Of a DNA stretch of 64,000 nt, positions 26,031-34,511 are shown piece by piece. The DNA lies in assembly GCA_946481275.1 (NCBI GenBank), contig CAMLMV010000034.1, positions 6,886 to 70,885 of the forward strand, written 5' to 3'. Numbering within the stretch: position 1 is the stretch's first letter; every line of letters begins with the position of its first letter. The stretch comes from an uncultured Massilia sp. GTDB lineage: Bacteria > Pseudomonadota > Gammaproteobacteria > Burkholderiales > Burkholderiaceae. Below the pieces are notes generated by a model. It was not told where the DNA came from, searched no databases, and saw only the letters and a program-made list of their open reading frames with translations. The translations under genes were made by a program, and so were the position numbers.

Positions 26031-26214
26031 GTCGCCTCCGCATTCGCCGTCCTTGCAGCATAGGCGACCGTCCGGACGTTGCAAGCAGGCGGGACTTTCG
26101 TCCTGGTCGTTTTGTACTGGATTCGTCGCGCATAAACAGGAGGTTTGCCTAGCGATTCCGTGACACTCGACTGATGTCTGGATCTTTCCGGGCCGATAGA
26201 CTTTTCTCCAAGCA

Positions 26215-26243
26215 TTGACACTGAACAAACAAACAACTGATCT
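26215..26243 (+). promoter_or_regulatory. Possible promoter of the tad operon
   Basis: A perfect TTGACA at 26215-26220 is followed 17 bp later by TGATCT (26238-26243), a weak -10 with three consensus matches. It lies 23 nt before the first tad gene, in an AT-richer stretch. The rest of the 235-nt gap (26031-26265) has no other clear element. Confidence 0.4.
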
Positions 26244-26265
26244 GAGTCAAGCAGGGAGTAAGAAA

Positions 26266-26853
26266 ATGAACAATGAGCTCAACGCCTTTGTTGCACTTGC
26301 CATCATGCTCGTCACGGACCCGCGCACCGTCGTGCTGTTCGTCCTGCTCGTGGCCGCCGCCGTCGACGACGTGCGGCACCAGCGGATCCCGAACCGGCTG
26401 ACGCTGGGCGGCCTCGCGTTCGGCCTCGCGTACAGCACCATCGAGCCGTTCTGGGGCGGACACGGCTTCCTGTGGGCGCTGGCCGGGGCCGGCGTCGGCT
26501 TTGCCGTACTCTTCCCGCTGTGGCTGCTGCGCCTGACGGGCGCCGGCGACGTCAAGCTGATGGCGATGGCCGGCTCCCTGCTGGGCCTGCACGCGATCCC
26601 GCTGGCCCTGGCCGGCGCGTTCGCCGCCGGCGGCGTGTGCGCCATCCTCTACGCCCTCCGCCACGGCAACCTGCGCACCATGCTGGGCAACGTCGTGCGG
26701 ATACTGCACCTGGGCGGCATCGCCGTCGCGGCCGGCGTCCCCGTCCGCACCGCAACCACGGGCTGGGGGTCGGTGGGCAGGCTGCCGTACGCCGTTCCCA
26801 TCGCGCTGGGCACCATCACGACCACCGTCGCCGCGCACTTCGGTTTCCTCTGA
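26266..26853 (+). CDS. cpaA: Tad-type prepilin peptidase
   Basis: 195 residues, the first gene of the pilus operon. The ATG at 26266 has GGGAG nine bases upstream. Membrane segments alternate with the two aspartates of the aspartyl prepilin peptidases: one in VDDVRHQRIPN and one in the GxGD motif LTGAGDVKLMAMAG. It cleaves the leader of the Flp pilin and of the TadE/TadF pseudopilins. Unlike PilD, it lacks the N-terminal methylase domain, as is normal for TadV/CpaA. Confidence 0.9.
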   Translation: MNNELNAFVALAIMLVTDPRTVVLFVLLVAAAVDDVRHQRIPNRLTLGGLAFGLAYSTIEPFWGGHGFLWALAGAGVGFAVLFPLWLLRLTGAGDVKLMAMAGSLLGLHAIPLALAGAFAAGGVCAILYALRHGNLRTMLGNVVRILHLGGIAVAAGVPVRTATTGWGSVGRLPYAVPIALGTITTTVAAHFGFL

Positions 26854-26873
26854 TTCTTTCCTCGGGTGACATC

Positions 26874-27695
26874 ATGAAGAACGTCAAGGCATTTGCCATG
26901 CTATTGCTCGCGGCCGTCCTCGGCCTGGCCGCGGCCGTCTACGCCAACAACTGGGTCGGACAGCGCAGCAGCGTCGCGGCCAACAAGGTCGTCGTGGCCA
27001 CCGTCGACATCCCCGCCGGCAGCCGGCTCGAACCCGAGATGCTGACGACGATCGACTGGCCCGCCACGGCCCTGCCGACCGGTGCCGTCTCCGATCCCGC
27101 CGCGCTGAAGGCCCGCGTCGTCAAGCTGGACGTGGTGCGCGGCGAAGCCATCATCGACGGCAAGCTGGCCCCGGTCGGGACGATGGGCGGCCTGTCCGCC
27201 GTCATCGCCGAGGGCAAGCGGGCGATGACCGTGCGCGTCAACGACGTCGTCGGCGTGGCCGGCTTCGCCCTGCCCGGCAACTATGTCGACATCCTCGTCC
27301 ACGCCCAGCGCGAGGAAGGCAAGGGCGAGACGAAGCCGATCAGCAAGACCGTGCTGGAGCACGTGCTGGTGCTCGCCGTGGCCCAGGAGGCGAGCCGCGA
27401 CGACACGAAACCGAAAGTCGTCAACGCCGTCACGCTCGAGCTGTCGCTGGCGGACTCGGAAAAGCTCGACCTGGCACGCAGCATCGGCACCCTGTCGCTC
27501 GCCCTGCGCAACCAGTCGGACGAGGCGACCGTCAGCACCGCCGGCATCACCCGCACCGAGCTGCTGGGCGAGCCCAAGGTCTTCAAGGCGGCGGTGCGCA
27601 CGGCGCCGGCCCGGAAGCGGGCGGCCGCGCCCGGCCATTGCGTCGAAGTCATCGAGATGCCGGACGGTTCGAGCAGGCTGAGCTGCTTCAACTAG
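26874..27695 (+). CDS. cpaB: Flp pilus assembly protein CpaB (RcpC)
   Basis: 273 residues. An N-terminal signal-anchor helix (FAMLLLAAVLGLAAAVYA) precedes an SAF domain (VVVATVDIPAGSRLEPEMLTTIDWP) and the conserved MTVRVNDVVGVAGFALPGNYVDIL. CpaB/RcpC is a periplasmic protein that works with the secretin. It ends shortly before the secretin gene. A Cys pair near the C-terminus (GHCVEVIEM...LSCFN) could form a disulphide. Confidence 0.9.
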   Translation: MKNVKAFAMLLLAAVLGLAAAVYANNWVGQRSSVAANKVVVATVDIPAGSRLEPEMLTTIDWPATALPTGAVSDPAALKARVVKLDVVRGEAIIDGKLAPVGTMGGLSAVIAEGKRAMTVRVNDVVGVAGFALPGNYVDILVHAQREEGKGETKPISKTVLEHVLVLAVAQEASRDDTKPKVVNAVTLELSLADSEKLDLARSIGTLSLALRNQSDEATVSTAGITRTELLGEPKVFKAAVRTAPARKRAAAPGHCVEVIEMPDGSSRLSCFN

Positions 27696-27723
27696 ACCGC
27701 CCCCATGCCAACAGGAGTCTATC

Positions 27724-29160
27724 GTGCGCCATACCGTCCTCACCACGTTCGCCGCCGCCGCGCTGTGCTGCGCCCATGCCGCCGCCGCGCCGGGCGCCCG
27801 GCCCGCCGCCCCCGCCGCGCTGCGCCAGTGCACCGCCACGCAGGTCGAACAGCCGTCGTACGTCACGCTCGGCAAGTCGACCGTCGTGATGCTGCCCTAC
27901 GCCGTCATCCGCATGGCCGTCGGCGGCGCCCAGCCCGGCCAGCGCGCCGCCGTGGCGCAGCCGGCCGCGCCCACGGTGCCCGGCATGCCGCAGGCCGCCA
28001 TGCCCGCCCCGGCGCCGGAACAGGATGGCGTATCGGAAGTGCGCATCACGCTGCTCGCCCCGACGGAGCTGTTCGTCCTCGGCCGCAAGACGGGCGCCAT
28101 GAACGTGATCCTGCAGGATGCCGAAGGCCGCTGCCACCTGAAGGACATCGTCGTGACCGTCGATCCGGAAGCGCTGCAGTCGCTGCTGGCCGACCTGGTG
28201 CCGGACGAACGCGGCATCCGCGTCAGGGCCGCCGAAAACAGCCTCGTGCTGACGGGCGAAGTCAGCGACGCCATGGTCCTCGACCAGGTGCTGTCCCTGG
28301 CCGCGTCCTACGGCGACGGCAAGAAGGTCGTGAACCTGCTGCGCGTCGCGGGTGCCCAGCAGGTCATGCTCGAGGTGAAGATCGCGGAAGTCAGCAAGAC
28401 GCTGCTCGACAGACTGGGGTCCAGCGCCGGCCTCGCCCGCAGCCGCAACGGCGGCACGGACACGTTCTCGCTGCTGTCGAACTTCCTCAGCGAAGGCGGC
28501 GGCTTCGCCCAGGCGATGCGCCTCGGCCGTACGACGCTGCAGGTCGACGGCCAGAAGGACGACGGCCTCGTGCGCGTGCTCGCGGAGCCGAACATCATGG
28601 CCGTCAGCGGCCAGCAGGCCAGCTTCCTGTCGGGCGGCAAGATCTTCATCCCCGTCGCGCGCGATCCGGCCGCCGGCGGCTTCACGACGATCACGCTGGA
28701 AGAAAAGGAATTCGGCATCGGCATCAAGTTCACGCCGACGGTGCTGGGCGGCTCGCGCGTCAACCTCAAGATGGTGTCCGAGGTGTCCGACCTGGCGCAG
28801 GCGGGCAACCCGTTCGTGTCGGTCAACGGCGTCACCTCGGTGCTGCCCTCGTTCACCGTGCGGCGCGCCGACACGACGGTGCAGCTGAACGACGGCCAGA
28901 GCTTCGTGATCGCGGGGCTCATCAAGAACAACACGACGGAGACGGTCAAGCGCTTCCCCGGCCTGGGCGAGATTCCCGTGCTCGGCGCGCTGTTCCGCAG
29001 CAGCGAATTCCAGAAAGACCAGACGGAGCTGATGTTCGTCGTCACGCCCCGCCTCGTCAAGCCGCTGGCCGGCGCGCCGCGCCTGCCCACCGACAACCAC
29101 GTGCCGCCGGCACGGACCGACGTGTACCTCGACGGCAGCCTCGAAAGGAGCGACAAATGA
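27724..29160 (+). CDS. cpaC: Tad pilus secretin CpaC (RcpA)
   Basis: 478 residues from a GTG at 27724 with AGGAG eight bases upstream. Signal peptide (residues about 1-22), N-terminal pilus-and-secretin domain (PSYVTLGKSTVVMLPY; FVLGRKTGAMNVILQD), BON-like segment (LVLTGEVSDAMVLDQVL) and the secretin barrel with QVMLEVKIAEVSK, VLAEPNIMAVSGQQASFLSGG and PFTVRR-to-GLIKNNTTETVKRFPGLGEIPVLGALF. It forms the outer-membrane pore for the pilus. Its stop overlaps the lipoprotein start (ATGA). Confidence 0.92.
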   Translation: MRHTVLTTFAAAALCCAHAAAAPGARPAAPAALRQCTATQVEQPSYVTLGKSTVVMLPYAVIRMAVGGAQPGQRAAVAQPAAPTVPGMPQAAMPAPAPEQDGVSEVRITLLAPTELFVLGRKTGAMNVILQDAEGRCHLKDIVVTVDPEALQSLLADLVPDERGIRVRAAENSLVLTGEVSDAMVLDQVLSLAASYGDGKKVVNLLRVAGAQQVMLEVKIAEVSKTLLDRLGSSAGLARSRNGGTDTFSLLSNFLSEGGGFAQAMRLGRTTLQVDGQKDDGLVRVLAEPNIMAVSGQQASFLSGGKIFIPVARDPAAGGFTTITLEEKEFGIGIKFTPTVLGGSRVNLKMVSEVSDLAQAGNPFVSVNGVTSVLPSFTVRRADTTVQLNDGQSFVIAGLIKNNTTETVKRFPGLGEIPVLGALFRSSEFQKDQTELMFVVTPRLVKPLAGAPRLPTDNHVPPARTDVYLDGSLERSDK

Positions 29161-29450
29161 AGACGATCACCGTATGCGCGCTGGCGCTGCTGGCCGCCGG
29201 TTGCGCTCAGACCCCGACCCCGCGCTACGACATGCAGCTGGGCGCGGCCGTGCGCGAAGCCAGGCTGGCGATGACGATCGATCCCGCCGCGGGCAGCCGC
29301 CCCGACGACGTCAAGGGCATCGACGGGCGCGCCGCGAAGGAAGCGGTCAGGCGCTACCAGGATTCGTTCAGGGAACCGCCGCCCGTCGTGAACGTGATCA
29401 ACATCGGCGGCGCGATCGGCGGAGGCAACGGCGGCTCCGGCGGCCGGTGA
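29157..29450 (+). CDS. Small lipoprotein in the tad operon
   Basis: 97 residues. A lipobox (LLAAGC) predicts acylation at Cys17. The mature part is short and charged, then ends in a Gly-rich tail (IGGAIGGGNGGSGGR). It starts inside the secretin stop codon. Tad loci often carry a small lipoprotein here (CpaD/RcpB position) that helps place the secretin, but similarity to CpaD cannot be judged by eye. Role as a secretin partner is inferred. Confidence 0.7.
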   Translation: MKTITVCALALLAAGCAQTPTPRYDMQLGAAVREARLAMTIDPAAGSRPDDVKGIDGRAAKEAVRRYQDSFREPPPVVNVINIGGAIGGGNGGSGGR

Positions 29451-29464
29451 GCCGGCCCAACATG

Positions 29465-29605
29465 TTCCACTGACCATCAGCCTGAAAGGACACACCCTGG
29501 TCGAATGCGGAGCGCGGTCGGCTCCGATATGAAGTAGCAGCAGAGGCAGCACGGGGCCGGCATCGGTCGACCCATGATTTTCCACTAACCAGTCATTGAA
29601 AGGAC
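29465..29605. repeat. Two imperfect copies of a pilin-leader-like sequence
   Basis: The segments 29465-29492 and 29579-29605 share TTCCACT-x-ACCA and TGAAAGGAC at the same relative positions, with a divergent centre. The second copy holds the ribosome site (AAAGGA) and leader of the flp pilin; the first is followed by no open frame. The simplest reading is a duplicated 5' leader, perhaps a remnant of a second pilin gene. Confidence 0.55.
29508..29526. promoter_or_regulatory. Hairpin upstream of flp
   Basis: CGGAGC (29508-29513) and GCTCCG (29521-29526) pair with a 7-base loop in the 161-nt gap between the lipoprotein and flp. No T-run follows. It could end or process the upstream message so that flp is transcribed or stabilised separately. 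The rest of the gap has no gene. Confidence 0.4.
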
Positions 29606-29611
29606 TTCAAA

Positions 29612-29818
29612 ATGGACATCCTGAACACCATGAAAACCCTGGCCGCCGGCTTTGCACGCGAAGAAGAAGGTTCGCAAGTCGTCGAATACGGACTCATCAT
29701 CGCCCTGGTGTCGATCGCGCTGGCCATCGGCCTCGCCAAGATCGCCGGCGCCTCCCCGTTCTCGGCACTGGCAACGCGGATTGCCACCTGCCTGAGCGGC
29801 AGCGGCACCTGCACCTGA
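29612..29818 (+). CDS. flp: Flp-type major pilin
   Basis: 68 residues. Leader of 20 residues ending in EEEG, then SQVVEYGLIIALVSI: cleavage after Gly20 places Glu at +5 and Tyr at +6, the Flp hallmark. A single hydrophobic helix (about 24-44) drives assembly, and the C-terminus has two Cys (ATCLSGSGTCT) that may form a disulphide loop. This is the structural subunit of the tight-adherence pilus. A strong GAAAGGA site precedes it. Hairpins on both sides suggest its message is handled apart from the rest of the operon. Confidence 0.93.
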   Translation: MDILNTMKTLAAGFAREEEGSQVVEYGLIIALVSIALAIGLAKIAGASPFSALATRIATCLSGSGTCT

Positions 29819-29834
29819 ACCGGGCCGCCGCGGG

Positions 29835-29855
29835 CGGCTCCGCTGTCAGGAGCCG
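29835..29855. promoter_or_regulatory. Hairpin between flp and the TadG-like gene
   Basis: CGGCTCC (29835-29841) and GGAGCCG (29849-29855) pair perfectly around a 7-base loop, 16 nt after the pilin stop. No T-run follows, so partial termination or a stability hairpin that protects the pilin mRNA is more likely than a full terminator. Confidence 0.5.
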
Positions 29856-29893
29856 TCCACGGCATCGTTTGTCACGAGCACGAAAGGACGATC

Positions 29894-31108
29894 ATGCGGT
29901 TCCTGATCAAACAGAGGAGAAACGAAGCGGGCGCGGTCATCGTCACCGTCGCGCTCCTGCTGTTCCTGCTGCTCGGCTTCATGGGACTGGCGCTCGATCT
30001 CGGCCACCTCTTCATCGTCCGGACCGAACTGCAAACGTCGATGGACGCGTGCGCCCTCGCCGCCGCGCAGGAATTGAACGGCCAGCCCGATGCGCTGGCA
30101 CGGGCCACCAATGCCGGCATCGCGGCCGGCAACGCGAACCGGGTCGACCTGCAGTCGGCCACGTGGAACGGCAAGGGCCAGGTGACGGCCGCCGACATCA
30201 CGTTCCGCGACCAGAACCACAACGTGGGCGCCACCAGTGCGACGGCGCGCTACGTGCGTTGCAACCACACCCAGCACGACACGACGACGAATCTCGTCCA
30301 CATGGCCGGCCTGCTGGCCGGCTCCCCGGCGTTCGCCGCGACGATGGACGTCGCCGCCCTGGCGGAAGCGACGACCACGCCGGCGCAGTCGACCTGCCCC
30401 CTGCCCCTCGCACTGAAACCGAAGGCGGGCGGGGCCAGGCCGAATTACGGATTCGTCAAGGGCGAATGGGTCACGCTGTTGAGCAAGTCGACCGCCTCGG
30501 CCGGGCAGATCGGCTGGGCGAACCTGGACGGCAGTACCAGCGCCTCGGAAACCGAAGCGGAGTTGAAAGGTTTTTGTGGCACCAGGGTGGGCAGCAAGCT
30601 GGGCACGCCCGGTGTGCAGGGAACGATCGCGGATACCTGGAACACACGCTTCGGCATCTACAAGAACAACAGCGGACCGGACGTCGCGAGCCCCGATTTT
30701 ACCGGCTACGTGTATACCAGGGCCGGCACCTGGCAGGCTGGCAGCAACGCCTACAACGATTTCGTCAATCAGCGCCAGAATTTCACCAACTGCGCCGCAT
30801 CGGTTAGTGCCTGTGAGAACCTAACCGGACTCAAACTCAATCAGTTCAAGACGGTCGCCACGGGCGGACCGAACGGCGACCTCAAAAAGTACGGCAGCAA
30901 CCGGCGCCTCGTCGTGGTGCCGGTCGTCGACGGCGGCAGCAACGTGATCGATTTCGCCTGCATGCTCATGCTGCAGCCGATTCCCTCGCCGTTCGACGAC
31001 GTGCAGCTGGAATTCCTGGGCAACGCATCGGATGCGGCCAGCCCCTGCACCGCCAACGGTCTCCCGGGCGGGCTCGCGGGGCCGCTCGTTCCCGTCCTCG
31101 TACGTTAA
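29894..31108 (+). CDS. TadG-like pilus-associated protein
   Basis: 404 residues. Begins with the TadE/TadG-type N-terminus (RRNEAGAVIVTVALLLFLLLGFMGLALDLGHLFIVRTELQTSMDACALAAAQEL in outline), a single membrane helix followed by the conserved DLGHLF and AxDAAALAAA-like region. The long extracytoplasmic part has many Cys and Asn/Gly residues and no clear von Willebrand domain. In Tad systems such proteins sit in the membrane and periplasm and are needed for pilus biogenesis or adherence. Confidence 0.82.
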   Translation: MRFLIKQRRNEAGAVIVTVALLLFLLLGFMGLALDLGHLFIVRTELQTSMDACALAAAQELNGQPDALARATNAGIAAGNANRVDLQSATWNGKGQVTAADITFRDQNHNVGATSATARYVRCNHTQHDTTTNLVHMAGLLAGSPAFAATMDVAALAEATTTPAQSTCPLPLALKPKAGGARPNYGFVKGEWVTLLSKSTASAGQIGWANLDGSTSASETEAELKGFCGTRVGSKLGTPGVQGTIADTWNTRFGIYKNNSGPDVASPDFTGYVYTRAGTWQAGSNAYNDFVNQRQNFTNCAASVSACENLTGLKLNQFKTVATGGPNGDLKKYGSNRRLVVVPVVDGGSNVIDFACMLMLQPIPSPFDDVQLEFLGNASDAASPCTANGLPGGLAGPLVPVLVR

Positions 31109-31118
31109 GGAGTTCGCC

Positions 31119-31544
31119 ATGAAGAACCAGAAAGGCCTTGCGCTCGTCGAGTTTGCCCTGGTCCTGCCGATGCTCGTCATGCTGCTGTTCCTGACGACGG
31201 AATTCGGCCGCGCCTACTACCAGTACGACACGATCACGAAAGCCGTACGGCAGTCGGCGCGCTACCTGTCGGTGCGCGCCCAGGGCACGGGCATCGCCGG
31301 CGCCAGGAACATCATCGTCTACGGCAACCCGGACGGCACCGGCGCGCCGCTCATCGCCGGGCTGGCCCTGTCCAACGTGCCCGATCCCGTCTGGAGCACG
31401 ACCGGCAGCTACCCCGTGATGAACACGGTCACCGTCAGCGTCACCGGATTCACGTTCGTGCCGCTGGCCGGAAACGTCGTCGGCATGAGTCTCAACAACA
31501 TCGTCTTCGGGACGATCCAGGCCACGATGCGGAGCCCGTCATGA
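31119..31544 (+). CDS. tadE: TadE-family pseudopilin
   Basis: 141 residues after a TAAGGAG site. The N-terminus KNQKGLALVEFALVLPMLVMLLF is the classic TadE motif: a prepilin-like site with Glu at position +5, followed by a hydrophobic helix and then EFGRAYYQYDTITKAVRQSARYLSV. It should be processed by CpaA and take part in pilus assembly. Its stop overlaps the next gene start by 4 nt. Confidence 0.88.
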   Translation: MKNQKGLALVEFALVLPMLVMLLFLTTEFGRAYYQYDTITKAVRQSARYLSVRAQGTGIAGARNIIVYGNPDGTGAPLIAGLALSNVPDPVWSTTGSYPVMNTVTVSVTGFTFVPLAGNVVGMSLNNIVFGTIQATMRSPS

Positions 31545-31960
31545 ACACCCGGCAAAGAGGTTCGACCAGCGTCGAATTCGCCCTCGTCTTCGTCCTGCTC
31601 CTCGGCTTCCTGCTGGGCATCCTCGACTTTGCGCGCCTGCTCTACACGTGGAACGCCGCCAGCGAGACCGCCCGCGCCGGCGCACGGTACGCCGTCGTGT
31701 GCGCGGATCCGACCGACAAGGCGCGGATCCTCGCGACGATGCAGGGCCTGATGCCGCAGATCTCCGACATCGACGTCGCCTGGCAGCCGGCAAACTGCGA
31801 TGCGGCCAGCTGCGAATCCGTCACCGTCGCGATCACGGGCCTGCAATTCCGCTGGATCGCTCCCATCCCGAGCCTGCTGGCCCATCCCCTCGTCATGCTC
31901 CCCGGTTTCTCGACGTATCTGCCGCGCGAGATGATGACCTACAACCCCCTGCTCTGCTAG
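31541..31960 (+). CDS. tadF: TadE/TadF-family pseudopilin
   Basis: 139 residues, overlapping tadE by ATGA. N-terminus RQRGSTSVEFALVFVLLLGFLLGILDFARLLYTWNAASETARAGARYAV in outline, with the VEFA motif and a membrane helix. Cys residues in the periplasmic part (VVCAD, PANCDAASC) may form disulphides. It is the second TadE-like protein of the locus and is named TadF here by position. Confidence 0.83.
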   Translation: MNTRQRGSTSVEFALVFVLLLGFLLGILDFARLLYTWNAASETARAGARYAVVCADPTDKARILATMQGLMPQISDIDVAWQPANCDAASCESVTVAITGLQFRWIAPIPSLLAHPLVMLPGFSTYLPREMMTYNPLLC

Positions 31961-31977
31961 CCCATCGAGAGGACACC

Positions 31978-33129
31978 ATGAAAATCGTAATCGTTTCCGA
32001 GGACAAGGCCTTCCTCAAGCTGGCGGCCTCGATCCTGGCCGTGACGGGCCACGACGTCATGAGCACGGCCGGCAACGCGGCCGAACTGCGCACGCTCGCC
32101 AAGGCGCTGGCGCCGGACGTGCTGCTGCTGGACGGCCGCGACGAAGAGGCGCTGGACTTCGCCCAGATCGAGCGCACGACCCTGCAATGCCCCGGCGTGG
32201 CGGTGCTGCTGCTGGCCACCGCGCGCGCGCCCGGCATCCTGATCGACGCCATGCGGGCCGGCGTGCGCGAGGTGCTGCCGTCCGTGCATCCCGGCGAGCT
32301 GCTGGCGGCCGTCGAACGCGCGGCCGTGAAGCTGACGGCCGCGCGCACGGCCAGCCACGGCAAGATCCACGCCTTCATCGGCACGAGCGGCGGCAGCGGC
32401 ACGACGTTCCTCGCGACGAACTTCGGCTACCAGCTGGCACAGGCGCACAAGGTGCTGCTGATCGACCTGAACCTGCAGTTCGGCGACGCGCTCAGCTTCC
32501 TGCAGGACACCCGCGCGGCGAGCACGATCACGGACCTGGCGCGCGACATCAACCGTCTCGACGCGCCCCTGCTGCACGCCAGCACCATCAAGGTCACGCC
32601 CACCTACAGCATCCTCGCGGCGCCGGAGGAGCCGGGCCAGGCCGCGGACATCCGCCCGGAGCACATCGACGCCATCCTCAAGCTGGCCGTCACGCAGTAC
32701 GACTTCGTGCTGCTCGACCTGCCGCGCGTCGTCGACGCCATGCTGATGACGGCGCTGGACCAGGCCGCGTCGATCTTCCTCGTGCTGCAGGCCAGCGTGC
32801 CGCACCTGCGCAATGCCGACAGGCTGCTGTCCGTGTTCCGCTCGCTCGACTACCCGAAGGACAAGATCGAACTGCTGCTGAACCGCTACGACAAGCGCGA
32901 CGACATCACGCTCGACAAGATCCGGCGCACCTTGGGCGCGCACGAGATCCACATGATCACGAACGGCTGGCGCCAGGTGCGCACGGCGATCAACCACGGC
33001 GTGCCGCTCGTGCAGGTGGAGCGCAAGCACGGCGTGATCCGCGGCCTGTCGGAACTGGGCGGCGCGATGGCGCCGGCCGCCGACGCGCCCGCTGCGGGAT
33101 TGTTCGACCGCCTGTTCCGCCGCGCCTGA
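31978..33129 (+). CDS. tadZ: Tad localisation ATPase-like protein TadZ/CpaE with degenerate Walker A
   Basis: 383 residues. Residues 1-~120 form an atypical receiver (IVSEDKAFLKLAASILAVTGHDV; LLLDGRDEEAL). The C-terminal MinD/ParA-like domain has a degenerate Walker A, GTSGGSGTTFLATN, in which both signature lysines are absent, then VLLIDLNLQFGDALSFL and FVLLDLPRVVDAML. TadZ places the pilus machine at a pole; atypical P-loops are known in the family. It starts 17 nt after tadF, in the gene order expected before tadA. Confidence 0.87.
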   Translation: MKIVIVSEDKAFLKLAASILAVTGHDVMSTAGNAAELRTLAKALAPDVLLLDGRDEEALDFAQIERTTLQCPGVAVLLLATARAPGILIDAMRAGVREVLPSVHPGELLAAVERAAVKLTAARTASHGKIHAFIGTSGGSGTTFLATNFGYQLAQAHKVLLIDLNLQFGDALSFLQDTRAASTITDLARDINRLDAPLLHASTIKVTPTYSILAAPEEPGQAADIRPEHIDAILKLAVTQYDFVLLDLPRVVDAMLMTALDQAASIFLVLQASVPHLRNADRLLSVFRSLDYPKDKIELLLNRYDKRDDITLDKIRRTLGAHEIHMITNGWRQVRTAINHGVPLVQVERKHGVIRGLSELGGAMAPAADAPAAGLFDRLFRRA

Positions 33130-33148
33130 CCCGACGACGGAGGATGCC

Positions 33149-34501
33149 ATGTCCCTGCGCGATAAACTCAGCATGCCCGCCGCCGCCGATGCCGGCAGGA
33201 CCGGTGCCCAGCAGGCCATCCTGCGCGACGCCTACAAGCAACTGAAGGAGCAGATGCACCTGAAGCTGCTCGACCGGTTCGACCTCACGGTGCTGGAAAG
33301 CCTGCCGGCCGACCGCCTGCGCCAGGAGATCGCCACCGCGATCGACGGCATGCTGCTGGACGAGGACACGCCCATCAGCGGCCTCGAACGTCGCATGCTC
33401 GTGCGCGACATCCAGAACGAGATGGTGGGCTTCGGCCCGCTCGAACTGCTGATGGCCGATCCGGCCGTCTCCGACATCCTCGTCAATGCGTGGGACAAGG
33501 TCTACGTCGAACGGCACGGCAAGCTCGAACTGTCCGACGTCACGTTCACGGACGACCGCCACCTGATGCGCATCATCGACAAGATCGTGTCGCTCGTCGG
33601 CCGCCGCATCGACGAATCGAGCCCCATGGTCGACGCGCGCCTGCCCGACGGCTCGCGCGTGAACGCGGTGATCCCGCCCGTCGCGCTGGACGGTCCGATG
33701 ATGTCGATCCGCCGTTTCGCGCACATCCCGCTCAGGATGACGAACCTCGTGGACGAGATGCGCAGCCTCACGCCGGAGATGGCCGACATGCTCGAGGGCC
33801 TGAGCCGCGCGAAGGTCAACATGATGATCTCGGGCGGCACGGGCGCCGGCAAGACGACCCTGCTGAACATCCTGTCCGGCTACATTCCCGAAGCCGAGCG
33901 CCTCGTGACGATCGAGGACGCGGCCGAGCTGCAGCTGCAGCAGCCGCACGTCGTGCGCCTGGAAACGCGGCCGCCGAACATCGAAGGCAGGGGCGAGGTC
34001 ACGGCGCGGGCCCTCGTCAAGAACGCCCTGCGGATGCGGCCGGACCGCATCATCATCGGCGAGGTGCGCGGCGCCGAGGCGGTCGACATGCTGCAGGCCA
34101 TGAACACGGGCCACGAAGGCTCGCTGACGACGATCCACGCGAACTCGCCGCGCGACGCCCTGTCGCGGCTGGAGAACATGATCGGCATGGCCAACCTGAA
34201 CCTGCCGCACAAGGCGGCGCGCCAGCAGATCGCGTCCGCCATCACGGTCGTCATCCAGGCGCTGCGCCTGACGGACGGCCGGCGCAAGGTCACGAGCATC
34301 CAGGAGATCACGGGCATGGAAGGCGACGTGGTCACGATGCAGGAAATCTTCGCCTACCACCAGACGGGCATCGACGGCGACGGCCGCATCATCGGCCATT
34401 TCCAGGCGACGGGCGTGCGTCCCCGCTTCGCGGAGCGGCTGCGCGCGTTCGGCGTGCACCTGCCCGACCACATGTTCGATCCGTCCCGCCGCCTTGCCTG
34501 A
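33149..34501 (+). CDS. tadA: Tad secretion ATPase TadA/CpaF
   Basis: 450 residues of the type II/IV secretion ATPase superfamily. [14 protein letters not shown] is Walker [22 protein letters not shown] the Asp box, [38 protein letters not shown] the Walker B and His boxes. The N-terminal region (about 30-150) is the CpaF-type docking domain. It powers both extension and, in some bacteria, retraction of Flp pili at the cytoplasmic membrane. A GGAGGATGCC site precedes the start. Confidence 0.94.
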   Translation: MSLRDKLSMPAAADAGRTGAQQAILRDAYKQLKEQMHLKLLDRFDLTVLESLPADRLRQEIATAIDGMLLDEDTPISGLERRMLVRDIQNEMVGFGPLELLMADPAVSDILVNAWDKVYVERHGKLELSDVTFTDDRHLMRIIDKIVSLVGRRIDESSPMVDARLPDGSRVNAVIPPVALDGPMMSIRRFAHIPLRMTNLVDEMRSLTPEMADMLEGLSRAKVNMMISGGTGAGKTTLLNILSGYIPEAERLVTIEDAAELQLQQPHVVRLETRPPNIEGRGEVTARALVKNALRMRPDRIIIGEVRGAEAVDMLQAMNTGHEGSLTTIHANSPRDALSRLENMIGMANLNLPHKAARQQIASAITVVIQALRLTDGRRKVTSIQEITGMEGDVVTMQEIFAYHQTGIDGDGRIIGHFQATGVRPRFAERLRAFGVHLPDHMFDPSRRLA

Positions 34502-34511
34502 GGAGCGCGCC

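Noticed and set aside
31978..33129. Plasmid partition ParA
   Set aside because: It lies between tadF and tadA, has an N-terminal atypical receiver, and no parB or iterons follow; it is TadZ.
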